Under the pieces are notes generated by a model. The model saw only the letters and a list, made by a program, of their open reading frames with translations. It had not been told where the DNA came from and searched no databases. Below, one piece after another: positions 1 to 9,394 of a DNA stretch of 64,000 nucleotides (its first letter is position 1; each line of letters begins with the position of its first letter). Origin of the DNA: JAFGPL01 sp963781805 (GTDB lineage Bacteria > Bacteroidota > Bacteroidia > Bacteroidales > UBA10428); NCBI GenBank assembly GCA_963781805.1, contig CAWAHF010000004.1:744001-808000 (forward strand), written 5' to 3'. The position numbers and the translations under genes are program-made.

Positions 1-473
1 GTAATAAATATCTTAGATCCATTTATTACCCAGGAATTATTTACCAACCTGGCTTCAGTCTCTGTTCCTCTTGAATCTGAACCGGCATTCTCTTCGGTGA
101 GACCAAAAGCCCATAGTTTTTCCCCGGTCATTAATCCCGGTAAAAATTTTGTCTTTTGTTCTTCTGTTCCAAACGTATAAATCGGATGAATTCCCAATGA
201 ATTATGCGATGCAACAGTTGCTGCCTGTGAGCTATCAATCCTGGCAAGCTCTTCAACGGCAAGAATATAGGTCAGGGTATCAAGATTCTTTCCTCCGTAT
301 TGTTCCGGAATTGTAATGCCAAATAAACCTAGTTCACCCATTTTTTTTGTAATCTCGGGCGAGAATTTTCCTTTTTCATCTAACTCGCGGGCTATCGGCT
401 TAATCTCTTTCTCTGCAAACTCTCGTACCTTAATTCTGAATTTCTCGTGTTTATCCTGTAATAGTGGGTGCAT
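1..473 (-). CDS. liuA: Acyl-CoA dehydrogenase, N-terminal part (probable isovaleryl-CoA dehydrogenase), cut by window edge
   Basis: Reading the minus strand from the ATG at 473 gives an open frame of 157 codons to the left edge, beginning MHPLLQDKHEKFRIKVREFA. It contains the hallmarks of the acyl-CoA dehydrogenase N-terminal and middle domains: the LGLFGITIPEQYGG segment, and LTEENAGSD, which contributes to the FAD/substrate site. The family oxidises acyl-CoA to enoyl-CoA with FAD and passes electrons to ETF. The catalytic glutamate lies beyond the window. It is the last visible gene of a minus-strand operon with a biotin-dependent carboxylase and an enoyl-CoA hydratase, which suggests isovaleryl-CoA dehydrogenase of leucine degradation. 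The substrate is inferred from context; another short-chain acyl-CoA remains possible. Confidence 0.85.
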   Translation of the reverse strand, partial: MHPLLQDKHEKFRIKVREFAEKEIKPIARELDEKGKFSPEITKKMGELGLFGITIPEQYGGKNLDTLTYILAVEELARIDSSQAATVASHNSLGIHPIYTFGTEEQKTKFLPGLMTGEKLWAFGLTEENAGSDSRGTETEARLVNNSWVINGSKIFI

Positions 474-563
474 ATTTATTTTTATTTACCATTTTAAGAA
501 AACAGTAGGATTAGATTTTTGTTTTATAGTATGCGATAAAAGTAATAATCAGAGATTCAATTA

Positions 564-2552
564 TCACTCAATTTCAGCCAGCAGCATATCCGTTTCCACC
601 TGATCGCCTTCACTAACATGAAGCCTTTTAATTTTACCCGAACATGGCGCCAATATTCTGTTTTCCGTCTTCATGGAATCAATGATCAAAACTAAATCAT
701 TTTTGTTTATTTCAGAATTTTCATTGACATTAATTTGCAAAATCTTACCATAAAGGGGTGAAATTACGAATTTCTCAGTTTCACTGTCGTTTTCCTTCAA
801 AAGATGGTTTTTATGGTTGCTCAACAAATCATTCCTTTCAATTACCACCGTAATATTTTTGCATGTAATCCAGATTTTTCCTTTCGAATCGGTTGAATAA
901 ATTGTTTCGTGATGAATTCCATTGAGAATGAATTGCAAACTATGCTCTTTTAGTTCAATATTATTCACAAGATATTCTTCATTTTCAATGATTAAAGTTA
1001 TCATATTAAGCTCTTTCCGGGTTATCTCAACTTCCTTTTTTATTTCATCTGCCTCAAGTGGTAAAATCAATAAATGGCGCCACAAACCAATGTTTAACCA
1101 GATTGAATTGTTTTCCGGTTTTGAAGGTTTATTATTGCGAAGCACTATGATTAAGGCTGCTGCAACAAAGAAAATATTATCATGCTCATTTTGTCCATGA
1201 TAGGATTGCAGTAAATTATTAAGATTTTTATCAATATAAGTGGTGGATATCCGGTTCGATATATAATTTCTGTCTTCAAGTACACGTTGAAGGAATAAGA
1301 TATTCGTTGTGATACCATGGATAGTCACTTCGGAAAGATTCTTTTGTAACAAGGAAACAGCTTCGTTCCTGGTTTTACCATAAACGATAAGTTTGGCAAG
1401 CAATGGATCATATCTGAATTTAACTTCATATCCTGATTTAACACCTGAGTCCAGCAGCAGATTAACGGATGTTGGTGTGAGAAAACAGGTTATTGTCCCT
1501 GCAGAAGGAAGAAAATTTTTTAAGGGATCTTCAGCATAAATCCTTGCTTCAATAGCATGACCTGACATGTTAATATCAGCCTGCGAAAAGTTCAAACTGT
1601 TTCCCATAGCGACTGAGATTTGCTCCCGAACGATATCAATTCCCGTAATCATTTCTGTAACCCTGTGTTCGACCTGAATCCGGGTATTCATTTCTAAAAA
1701 GTAAAAATCCCCATCTTTATCCAACAGAAACTCAATGGTACCAGCGCCCAAATAACCAACAGATTTTGCTATGTGCAATGCAGCTTGTGTGATTTTTTCC
1801 CGTAAGTTGTCATCCACCGAGACAGAGGGCGATTCCTCAATTACTTTCTGAAACCGGCGTTGCAGCGAACATTCTCTTTCGAATAAATGAACCACATTTC
1901 CAAAGGAGTCTCCAATTATCTGCACTTCGATATGTCTGGGTTCTTTGAGCAACTTTTCAATGTACACGGTACCCTCACCGAAATAATTAAGCGCTTCTGA
2001 CGAAGATGCGAGAATTGCATCGCTCAGTTCCGATGTTGAATGAACAATTCTCATCCCTTTGCCCCCACCCCCGGATGCGGCTTTTATGAGCAATGGAAAA
2101 TTCAATTTTAAATAATCAAAATTTATATTATGATTTGACACAGGAATTGCATCAAGGACGGGAATACCGATAGATTTTACAAATTTATTTGCTTCCTGTT
2201 TGTTCCCCATCAACCGGATGACTTCGGGTGAGGGACCAATAAAAATCAGATTATTCAATTTGCATAACGAGGCAAAATCAGGATTTTCTGACAAAAACCC
2301 ATACCCCGGATGAATTGCATCACATCCTGACGATTCGGCAATTTTAATGATCTCAGGACCATTCAGATAGGTGTCTTTTAAGTCACCGATGCCAAGACAA
2401 AAGGCTTCTCTTACGCTGGCAATATGCAGTGAATCCGAATCATCACCAGCATAAATACCAACCGTGGAAATTCCCATTTTTTCCGCCGTTTTCGCAATTC
2501 TAACGGCAATTTCCCCCCTGTTGGCAATAAGCAGTTTTTGCAAGTGTTGCAT
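564..2552 (-). CDS. liuD: Biotin carboxylase/BCCP alpha subunit of an acyl-CoA carboxylase (probable methylcrotonyl-CoA carboxylase)
   Basis: A 662-residue protein with an N-terminal biotin carboxylase domain (LLIANRGEIAVRI near the start, the glycine-rich ATP loop KAASGGGGKGMRIV, and EMNTRIQVEHRVTE) and a C-terminal biotinyl carrier domain. ATP-dependent carboxylation of biotin supplies CO2 to the carboxyltransferase encoded at 3358-4965. I chose the ATG at 2552 because MQHLQKLLIANRGE is where the family normally begins; the longer frame from 2609 would overlap the upstream hydratase gene. The biotinylated lysine is about residue 628, within DSMKTEN. The usual sequence is MKM, so Met is replaced by Thr after the lysine. 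Propionyl-CoA or geranyl-CoA carboxylase are alternatives, but the hydratase and dehydrogenase neighbours favour leucine catabolism. Confidence 0.9.
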   Translation of the reverse strand: MQHLQKLLIANRGEIAVRIAKTAEKMGISTVGIYAGDDSDSLHIASVREAFCLGIGDLKDTYLNGPEIIKIAESSGCDAIHPGYGFLSENPDFASLCKLNNLIFIGPSPEVIRLMGNKQEANKFVKSIGIPVLDAIPVSNHNINFDYLKLNFPLLIKAASGGGGKGMRIVHSTSELSDAILASSSEALNYFGEGTVYIEKLLKEPRHIEVQIIGDSFGNVVHLFERECSLQRRFQKVIEESPSVSVDDNLREKITQAALHIAKSVGYLGAGTIEFLLDKDGDFYFLEMNTRIQVEHRVTEMITGIDIVREQISVAMGNSLNFSQADINMSGHAIEARIYAEDPLKNFLPSAGTITCFLTPTSVNLLLDSGVKSGYEVKFRYDPLLAKLIVYGKTRNEAVSLLQKNLSEVTIHGITTNILFLQRVLEDRNYISNRISTTYIDKNLNNLLQSYHGQNEHDNIFFVAAALIIVLRNNKPSKPENNSIWLNIGLWRHLLILPLEADEIKKEVEITRKELNMITLIIENEEYLVNNIELKEHSLQFILNGIHHETIYSTDSKGKIWITCKNITVVIERNDLLSNHKNHLLKENDSETEKFVISPLYGKILQINVNENSEINKNDLVLIIDSMKTENRILAPCSGKIKRLHVSEGDQVETDMLLAEIE

Positions 2553-2562
2553 GAAAATAGAA

Positions 2563-3342
2563 TTATTCTGACCATCGTGGAGTTCGCTTTTGCAAAAAGG
2601 CGCTGACACCTTCTTTGGCTTCCCCGGTTAACCTTGCGTTGGCGATAATTTCAGCCGTATGATTGATAGTAGTATCGTTAATCTCAGAAAATAACAGGTT
2701 ATTTAACAGTGATTTTAGCTGTTGCTGTGCCTTTGGAGCAGTGTGCCTTAATTCAGCAATAAGATTGTGGATATGAACCGAAAGTTCTTCTTCATTTTTA
2801 AGACATTTGTTAACCAGTCCATATTTTTCAGCATCTGTCCCATTGAACTTTCTGGCTGTCAGCATTAATTCCTTTGCATTCGAAATACCAACACGCCTTA
2901 AAACATAAGGAGCTATAACAGCCGGAATCAATCCCAGTTTAACCTCACTTAAGGCAAACGAAGTATTTGCAGTGCAACAAGCAAAATCGCAAGCAGCCAT
3001 CATGCCTATAGCTCCTCCATAGGCGCCGCCATGAACTTTGGCTATGGTTATTTTTTCAGTCTTGTAAATATGATGAATGCATTTGGCCAACAAAAGACTC
3101 TCATCAAAATTATCTTCCAAAGACATCCCGGCAGCTTGTTGCATCCATTTTAAATCGGCTCCTGAGCAAAAAATATTACCTCTTCCTTCAAGAATAACAA
3201 ACCGAATTTCTTGCTGTTTCCGCAAATAAACCAGTATTTCGATCAACTGGCTCATCATTTCCTTGTTTAAGGCATTGCGAACCTTTGGTCGGTTGAGCAA
3301 AACAGAAGCTGTTTCTTTTTTAACAATTAGTTCAATATTCAT
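2563..3342 (-). CDS. liuC: Enoyl-CoA hydratase/isomerase family protein (probable methylglutaconyl-CoA hydratase)
   Basis: 259 residues of the crotonase fold. The oxyanion-hole segment GRGNIFCSGADLKWM (about residues 53-67) and the second one around GGAYGGAIGMMAACDFACC (about 106-124) are clear. The glutamate-containing SEVKLGLIPAVIAPYV follows, as in hydratases. In the liu pathway this enzyme hydrates 3-methylglutaconyl-CoA to HMG-CoA. It lies 15 bp after the carboxyltransferase gene and 10 bp before the biotin carboxylase start, so co-transcription is very likely. Family assignment is firm; the exact substrate is inferred from the operon. Confidence 0.88.
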   Translation of the reverse strand: MNIELIVKKETASVLLNRPKVRNALNKEMMSQLIEILVYLRKQQEIRFVILEGRGNIFCSGADLKWMQQAAGMSLEDNFDESLLLAKCIHHIYKTEKITIAKVHGGAYGGAIGMMAACDFACCTANTSFALSEVKLGLIPAVIAPYVLRRVGISNAKELMLTARKFNGTDAEKYGLVNKCLKNEEELSVHIHNLIAELRHTAPKAQQQLKSLLNNLLFSEINDTTINHTAEIIANARLTGEAKEGVSAFLQKRTPRWSE

Positions 3343-3357
3343 TTACATCACATTCAT

Positions 3358-4965
3358 TTACATACGGTAAATGCCCGATTCAGGCTTACTAAATTTTCTG
3401 TTCAGGCTCATACTTATTCCCATGGCTATTATTTTCCGTGTATCTATTGGATCAATAATACCATCATCCCACAACCGCGAAGTACTGTAATAAGCTGAGC
3501 CCTCCGATGCATATTTCTTCAATATCTCATTTTTCATTTGCTGTTCGTCCTCAGTATTGTTTTTCCCGGAGGCTATATTTAACTTTTCTTTTTTCACCGA
3601 AAGTAAAACGTTTGCTGCCTGCTCACCTCCCATGACCGAAATAGTAGAAGCGGGATACATAAATAGTAATCGGGGATTAAAAGCCCTGCCCGACATAGCA
3701 TAATTTCCGGCTCCATACGAACCGCCAACTATGATGGTAAATTTCGGAACATTGGAATTGGAAACAGCTTGAACCATTTTAGCCCCATCTTTAGCTATTC
3801 CGCTATGCTCAACCTGTTTCCCAACCATAAATCCGGTAATATTTTGCAGAAAAAGAAGCGGTATATTCCTGTGATTGCATAGTTCAATAAAATGAGTCCC
3901 CTTAAGGGCAGATTCTGCAAAAAGCACTCCGTAATTGGCCAGAATTCCAACAGGAAATCCCATAATTCTTGCAAATCCTGTGACAAGGGTAGTTGCGTAA
4001 CCCGCCTTAAACTCACTGAATTCACTTCCATCTGCAATACGCATGATCAGTTCGCGGGGATTGACCGTTTTTCTGGAATTCAGAGGCAAGATACCGTAGA
4101 TTTCATTGGGATCGTATGCGGGTTCGACCGAAGGAATAATATCCATGATTTGTCTGGCAGAACGGGGTAAGGTCTCAAAAATATCCCTGCAAATCCGCAG
4201 AGCATGAGCATCGTTCATGGCAAGGTAATCGGCTACACCTGATTTTGTGGTATGAACCATTGCTCCCCCGAGTTCTTCTGCAGTTACTTCTTCTCCTGTA
4301 GCAGCCTTTACAAGCGGTGGGCCTCCCAGAAATATGGTACCCTGATTTTTAACCATAATTGTTTGATCGCTCATTGCAGGAATATAGGCTCCTCCGGCAG
4401 TACACGAACCCATTACGATGGAAATCTGAGGGACTCCCATGGCAGATAACCTGGCCTGATTATAGAAAATCCGGCCAAAATCATTCTTATCAGGAAAAAC
4501 CCTGGCCTGTTCAGGCAGATAAATCCCCCCGGAATCAACCAGGTAGACCACAGGCAAATTATTTTCCATAGCAACTTCCTGAGCTCTCAGATGTTTTTTT
4601 ATCGTTTCGGTGATATAGGTTCCCCCTTTTACTGTTGCATCATTCCCAATTACGATGGTTTCCTTTCCGTGTATATTCCCAATTCCGGTAATTAAACCGG
4701 CAGCAGCAAAAACATCGTTATATTGCCCGTAAGCGGCCAGAGGAGAAAGTTCCAGAAACGGAGTATCAGCATCCAGCAATAAGTTTATCCTGTCGCGTAC
4801 TTGTAATTTGTTTCGTGCCTGATGTTTTTTCAATGCCTCTTTCTGCCCGCCTTTAAGTACACTTCGCAATATTTGCTTATAATCATTTAACAACCGGAGG
4901 TAATTTTCCGTATCGCTTTTAAAATCTTCCGATTTGGTATTTATTTCTGATTTAAGACTTTCCAA
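3358..4965 (-). CDS. liuB: Acyl-CoA carboxylase carboxyltransferase (beta) subunit (probable methylcrotonyl-CoA carboxylase beta)
   Basis: 535 residues, the usual length for this family. It has both crotonase-like halves of a carboxyltransferase: the first with VYLVDSGGIYLPEQ and MGSCTAGGAYIPAMSD, the second with LFLQNITGFMVGKQVEHSGI and GGSYGAGNYAMSGRAF. These glycine-rich turns form the oxyanion holes that bind acyl-CoA and biotin. The ITGFMVG and GAGNYAM sequences match methylcrotonyl-CoA carboxylase beta subunits, from memory of the family. It is the first gene of the four-gene minus-strand operon; the 200 bp upstream, shared with a divergent small gene, should hold the promoter. Confidence 0.9.
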   Translation of the reverse strand: MESLKSEINTKSEDFKSDTENYLRLLNDYKQILRSVLKGGQKEALKKHQARNKLQVRDRINLLLDADTPFLELSPLAAYGQYNDVFAAAGLITGIGNIHGKETIVIGNDATVKGGTYITETIKKHLRAQEVAMENNLPVVYLVDSGGIYLPEQARVFPDKNDFGRIFYNQARLSAMGVPQISIVMGSCTAGGAYIPAMSDQTIMVKNQGTIFLGGPPLVKAATGEEVTAEELGGAMVHTTKSGVADYLAMNDAHALRICRDIFETLPRSARQIMDIIPSVEPAYDPNEIYGILPLNSRKTVNPRELIMRIADGSEFSEFKAGYATTLVTGFARIMGFPVGILANYGVLFAESALKGTHFIELCNHRNIPLLFLQNITGFMVGKQVEHSGIAKDGAKMVQAVSNSNVPKFTIIVGGSYGAGNYAMSGRAFNPRLLFMYPASTISVMGGEQAANVLLSVKKEKLNIASGKNNTEDEQQMKNEILKKYASEGSAYYSTSRLWDDGIIDPIDTRKIIAMGISMSLNRKFSKPESGIYRM

Positions 4966-5168
4966 TCAAACACAAAATTTAGATTAACTGAATTTATTAA
5001 CAGCTGGAAATTCAAATTGTTTTGAGTATATATGCCATTTTGGGCGATTAAACAACTTGCAATGGTAAAATATTTTGTTTAAGAATTTAATTATTTATAA
5101 ATTTATGTTTGCTAAGGTTTGAAACAATTAAAACGATTCTGTCGTTTCATTAACTAAACATTCAGGCT

Positions 5169-5447
5169 ATGAACCATAGAACCTATAATAAACGAATGCA
5201 AAAGAAATATAATCTCCCGGTTATCGGGCATTTTGCAGATAAAAGCATTAGGTTTAATTCAATTATTGAGGCTGAAAGATATACGGGTATCAATTATTGC
5301 CTGATATTTGAAGCATGTATTGGTAAAATTTACAAAGCGAGAAATGTGTATTGGGAATTTGAAAAAGGTACCCACTATATTAAATATAAATCATATTATA
5401 TGCGTGCGATGGAAAAAGCGCTGGAAGAGCGCACTAAACATCACTAA
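5169..5447 (+). CDS. Small NUMOD-like DNA-binding-motif protein, standalone
   Basis: 92 residues, basic, no signal peptide. Residues 28-65 (starting RFNSIIEAERYTGI, with the distal GKIYKARNVYWEF) resemble the NUMOD1-type helix-turn-helix found at the ends of homing endonucleases and some phage proteins: a serine-[IV]-x-E-A start, a glycine before the second helix, then an aromatic strand ending. No nuclease domain (GIY-YIG or HNH) is present. It is isolated between the divergent liu operon and a strong bidirectional terminator, so it is probably transcribed alone. Function unknown; DNA binding is inferred from the motif only. Confidence 0.6.
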   Translation: MNHRTYNKRMQKKYNLPVIGHFADKSIRFNSIIEAERYTGINYCLIFEACIGKIYKARNVYWEFEKGTHYIKYKSYYMRAMEKALEERTKHH

Positions 5448-5480
5448 ATCGCTCGCATAACATTAATTTTTAAAGAAAAA

Positions 5481-5510
5481 AAAGGGTATTGTTTAGATAC
5501 CCTTTTTTTT
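5481..5510. terminator. Bidirectional intrinsic terminator between convergent genes
   Basis: A perfect 9-bp stem, AAAGGGTAT (5481-5489) pairing with ATACCCTTT (5497-5505), encloses a 7-base loop. It is followed by a T run on the plus strand and by a matching T run on the minus strand (the A run before 5484). It lies between the plus gene ending at 5447 and the minus gene ending at 5525, so it can stop transcription from both sides. Confidence 0.88.
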
Positions 5511-5524
5511 ATTTCCTAGTTATA

Positions 5525-8353
5525 TTACTCCTGGTACTTAATCAGTTCAGGTTCTCCAAATCCAAGTTTATTAAGCGATTCAAGCTGTGTTTGTGCGTCA
5601 CCCACTACCAGATAAATCATTTTGTCGGGTACAATGTATTTCTGAGCATATTTTTTATGTTCATCCAACGTCATATTCCGAACCACAGATTCTTCGTTTT
5701 TGATATAATCAAATGGCAGATTGTATTTACTTATGGTTCTGAGCATTCCTGTCAGAGAGCCAAGTGTTTCAAATCTTCGGGCATTCGATTTAATCAATGC
5801 ATTTCTGGTAAAATCCAAATCTTCCTGAGAAATCCCCTGACGATATTTTTCCATCTCCGTTTTAAATATTTCAACTGATTCAAGTGTAGTGTTTGATCGA
5901 ACACTTGAGGAAGCCAGGAAAGGGGCGATTTCCCGTTGTTCGGAAAACCATGATCTTGCACCATAGGTATATCCTTTATCCTCGCGCAAAATCATATTCA
6001 ATACTCCCGAAAAAGATCCCCCAAGCTTATAATTCACAACCGTAGCAGGATAATAATCAGGATTCAGTCTGGAGAGCGCCAGGTATCCGATATTGATCAC
6101 CGATTGTTTTGAACCGGGAATATCAACAAAGTAAATTTTTGATTTCTTAATGGGAGCAGGTAATTTATATGCAGGCATTTCTACCTCTTTTTGTTGCCAC
6201 TTTTCTTGCAGCGAAGACAATGATTTAAGAGTCTGAGCTTCGGTTACATTCCCTGCCACATGAAAGGTGGTTAGCGTGGGAGAAAAATTCTTGTCATAGA
6301 AATTTTTTAAATCGTCAATGGTAATACTATCGATGTCGTTTCTCGTCCCACGGGAATCATACGCAAATATATGATTATCGCCATACAGCAACTTCTTCAT
6401 AACCACATTCGCAATATACGTAGGATTTGCCTCGCTTTGTACCAGTTGATTTATGGTTTTTATTTTAGCCAGTTTAAATTCCTCCTGATCCCATCTTGGC
6501 TCCAGCAGCATTTCTTTGACCAAATCCATGGTTTTGTCAAAATTCCTGGATAACGTGTTGGCGCCAATAATGATTTCTTCGTTTGTAGTATACATCCAGA
6601 TATCTGCGCCCAACAATTTAATCTCTTCTTCCAGCTGCTCGGGCGTTTTGTTTTTGGTACCTTCCATCATAAGGTCGGTAACAAGATTCGCAACGCCAAG
6701 TTTGGAAGCATCATCAAGGTAAAATCCCCCTTTTATTGATATTTCCACGGCTACCAGGGGTAATTCATTCTGTTCTATGCCATAAACTTCAATCCCATTA
6801 TTTAATTCTGATTTCCAGATTTGAGGAATGTTTACCGCCGGATCTGTTTTTAGGGCTGGTTCAACCGACCGGTCGAAAGAAGAAGGCGTTTTGGCTATCT
6901 CTTTATTTGCTTCCTCACGGGGTAGAGATACTTCTGATGCAGATTCAATATTTTCTTCTTTAATATTGGCGCTTATGCTGCTATCGGCAACCATATCCAA
7001 CCTTCCTTTCGGAACAAAACTGGTCATTACATAAGGTTTATCCTTAATATACTTGTTGTAAACGCGCAACACATCATCCATGGTAACTGCTTTGATGTTT
7101 TCAATATCGGTTTCGATAAAACCCGGATTATTGGTAAATGTATTGTAGTAAGCCAGTTGTAAGGACTGATAAAAAACACTGTTGATGGAATTGTAAAATT
7201 GCCGTTCCAGGCTTGCCTTTACTTTATCAATATCCTTTTGGGTGATGCCTTCCTTTTCAAATAATTTAAATGCTGTAAAGATTCCGTTTTCAACTTCCTT
7301 TAACGTATGACCTTCGTTTGCCCGAATAGATATTGTAAAGGAACCTGCCAGTTCACGGGAGTCGGTATACGCATTCGTGCGGGATGTTATCTGTTTGTCC
7401 TTCACCAACACTTTATAAAGCGGTGCCTTCTTACCATCTGCAAGTATCTCAGCGAGATAATTTAATGCATAAGCGTCTTTACTGAATTCTTCTGATGTAG
7501 GCCAGACCATATTTAGCTCGGGAACGGTAGCAAAATTGTCCTCATGATAGAGCCTCTTGGTTTCATATATCGATACGGGCATCGCTTCTCTCTCTTCTAC
7601 CCGACCGTGCTTTGTAATTTCAGCAAAATATTTGTTTACCAGAGGTTTTACAGAATCGGGATCAAAATCGCCTGCTATAACCAATGTTGCATTGTTCGGC
7701 CCGTAAAACTCGTTGTAGAATTTTTTTACGTCATCCACGGTAGCATGCTGCACATCTTCCATCTCGCCTATTACCTGCCAGCTGTATGGGTGACCTTCCG
7801 GGTACAGATTTTTATCTATAACATATTCCGTATGTCCATAGGGTCTGTTGTCCACGCCTTGTCGCTTTTCATTCTGAACAACATTCTGCTGGATGGCAAA
7901 AGAACTGGGGGTTACGGTATTGATAAAATAGCCCATACGGTCTGATTCCATCCATAGAACCATTTCAAGGGCATTTTTTGGTACAATCTCAAAATAGGTG
8001 GTAATGTCATTGTTTGTAAAACCATTCAGCGTACCACCGACATTTTGAATTTTTTTGAAATACTGGTCTTCGGGTACATTTTCCGATTCCTGGAACAACA
8101 TATGTTCGAACAGATGGGCAAATCCTGTTTTGCCTGGCACTTCACGGCTTGATCCTACATGGTACATAATGGCAGTAGAAACAATCGGATCTGATTTGTC
8201 GACATGCAGAACAACTTCAAGGCCATTATCCAGTTTGTACTTTTCATAGGCAATGGTCAGTTTGTTCTGATTGCTGTTTCTGGAACATGAATTAAACAAT
8301 GATACAATAAGTAACATTGTTATCAGGTTAAAAATGTTTCCGGCTTTTTTCAT
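5525..8353 (-). CDS. M16 family zinc metallopeptidase, two-repeat, lipoprotein
   Basis: 942 residues. A signal sequence ends in a lipobox-like LFNSC with Cys23, so the mature protein is probably lipid-anchored and faces the periplasm or the outer membrane. The inverted zinc motif HLFEH is at residues 80-84 (M16 family HxxEH), and the downstream glutamate region is typical of the active half. A second, inactive M16 half begins around residue 510 (LNNGIEVYGIEQNELPLV). This is the long, two-domain arrangement of pitrilysin-like or processing-peptidase-like proteins common in Bacteroidota. The family degrades peptides in a closed chamber. It stands alone, ending at the terminator at 5481-5510. 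Confidence 0.9.
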   Translation of the reverse strand: MKKAGNIFNLITMLLIVSLFNSCSRNSNQNKLTIAYEKYKLDNGLEVVLHVDKSDPIVSTAIMYHVGSSREVPGKTGFAHLFEHMLFQESENVPEDQYFKKIQNVGGTLNGFTNNDITTYFEIVPKNALEMVLWMESDRMGYFINTVTPSSFAIQQNVVQNEKRQGVDNRPYGHTEYVIDKNLYPEGHPYSWQVIGEMEDVQHATVDDVKKFYNEFYGPNNATLVIAGDFDPDSVKPLVNKYFAEITKHGRVEEREAMPVSIYETKRLYHEDNFATVPELNMVWPTSEEFSKDAYALNYLAEILADGKKAPLYKVLVKDKQITSRTNAYTDSRELAGSFTISIRANEGHTLKEVENGIFTAFKLFEKEGITQKDIDKVKASLERQFYNSINSVFYQSLQLAYYNTFTNNPGFIETDIENIKAVTMDDVLRVYNKYIKDKPYVMTSFVPKGRLDMVADSSISANIKEENIESASEVSLPREEANKEIAKTPSSFDRSVEPALKTDPAVNIPQIWKSELNNGIEVYGIEQNELPLVAVEISIKGGFYLDDASKLGVANLVTDLMMEGTKNKTPEQLEEEIKLLGADIWMYTTNEEIIIGANTLSRNFDKTMDLVKEMLLEPRWDQEEFKLAKIKTINQLVQSEANPTYIANVVMKKLLYGDNHIFAYDSRGTRNDIDSITIDDLKNFYDKNFSPTLTTFHVAGNVTEAQTLKSLSSLQEKWQQKEVEMPAYKLPAPIKKSKIYFVDIPGSKQSVINIGYLALSRLNPDYYPATVVNYKLGGSFSGVLNMILREDKGYTYGARSWFSEQREIAPFLASSSVRSNTTLESVEIFKTEMEKYRQGISQEDLDFTRNALIKSNARRFETLGSLTGMLRTISKYNLPFDYIKNEESVVRNMTLDEHKKYAQKYIVPDKMIYLVVGDAQTQLESLNKLGFGEPELIKYQE

Positions 8354-8719
8354 AGTGGTTTTGTTTGATTGATAAATGAATATATTATTTTTGAACTTAT
8401 TAATTAAACTGGTTTTGATGAAGAATATTTTCCCTAAACATAGTTATTTGTTATACTCCTGTTTGATTACCGGTGGAATCATTTCGTCCGGTAATCATTC
8501 TGCAAGCTAATAAAATTAAGGTTTTTGAATGAATTATCCAATTCAATCAGGATATTCTTTCCCGTTTGCATTTAGTGTACCGGTTAATTTTTTGGATGAA
8601 GTTCGAAAATATGACCATTACAAGGATTGCACAGCGAAACCTGTAATTTAACAAAAAGCATCTATCTGGTAACTCACGAAGGCAAGAATAGTCCATACAA
8701 ATTTTTCAAAGGGTAATAT
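8354..8719. other. Intergenic region with a 10-bp hairpin
   Basis: 366 bases without a convincing gene. The notable structure is an inverted repeat TGATTACCGG (8464-8473) / CCGGTAATCA (8488-8497), perfect over 10 bp with a 14-base loop and no T tract. It lies in the probable leader/promoter region of the M16 gene and downstream of the minus gene ending at 8720, so it could be an operator or a weak terminator. Nothing else was recognised. Confidence 0.5.
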
Positions 8720-9394
8720 TTAATATTCATGTCCCATTATCCAGTTTTCAACCATTTGATTACTGAAAAGTTTACCAATAACCCTATAAGATGAATTGGT
8801 TAACGGACTAAGTGAAAACAAATCCTGAGACATAACTCCGACGGAAGGATTATAGTAATTGGAATGAGTAAAATTAATTTGATTGTTGCTATAAATAATG
8901 AATCCAACATGATTATCGAGCCCAATAAGGTAAATACCTTCGCCTAGTAATACAATATATTTTTTTAATTCTTCCAGTGATTTCTTTCTAAATCTTTTTA
9001 CATTATATTCCGATAATATATTAATAAAAGTCTCTGATGCCGATTGTGCCCATTTAATTCTTGGAATTTTATATCCGATATCGCATAAAACGTTGGTAAT
9101 AAAATAACCGCAGGCTATCGATCCTTTTCCGGGTAACTTTGTCATTCCTCCATAACTCCATGGAGTACCATACCATGCCGGAAGGATTTCATTTTTCAAT
9201 GTAATAATTAAATATTTCCTTGATTCTGATATAATGGAGTCTTTAGTAATCGAATCTGCCGAAAGATACAACTTCTGTACCCTGATTCTTTCTTCTTCAA
9301 TTTCTTTTATTTTTTCCGGGTATGTTACTGCATTTGATTGTGAAAAAGCATTAAAACTTAAAATAATAAATCCAAGAAGCATAAGATTTTTCAT
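8720..9394 (-). CDS. Secreted protein with papain-like/NlpC-P60-type amidase features
   Basis: 224 residues with a signal peptide ending about NAFSQ. After a charged N-terminal helical stretch there is GSIACGYFITNVL, whose cysteine sits at the head of a helix after a small residue. Later come GLDNHVGFIIY and a THSNYY segment. This Cys ... His ... polar order is that of NlpC/P60-like papain-fold amidases and related DUFs. The classical DCSG motif is absent, so assignment is tentative. If correct, it would act on cell-wall peptides or another amide in the periplasm. It has no close operon partner: 366 bp to the next minus gene and nearly 700 bp of gene-free DNA upstream. Confidence 0.6.
   Translation of the reverse strand: MKNLMLLGFIILSFNAFSQSNAVTYPEKIKEIEEERIRVQKLYLSADSITKDSIISESRKYLIITLKNEILPAWYGTPWSYGGMTKLPGKGSIACGYFITNVLCDIGYKIPRIKWAQSASETFINILSEYNVKRFRKKSLEELKKYIVLLGEGIYLIGLDNHVGFIIYSNNQINFTHSNYYNPSVGVMSQDLFSLSPLTNSSYRVIGKLFSNQMVENWIMGHEY

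Noticed and set aside
564..2609. Longer biotin carboxylase start at 2609
   Set aside because: It would overlap the hydratase gene by 47 bases and adds 19 residues without family support; the ATG at 2552 gives the typical start.
3795..4571. Several open frames antisense to, or in another frame of, the carboxyltransferase gene
   Set aside because: They lie entirely inside a well-supported gene and lack any domain character.
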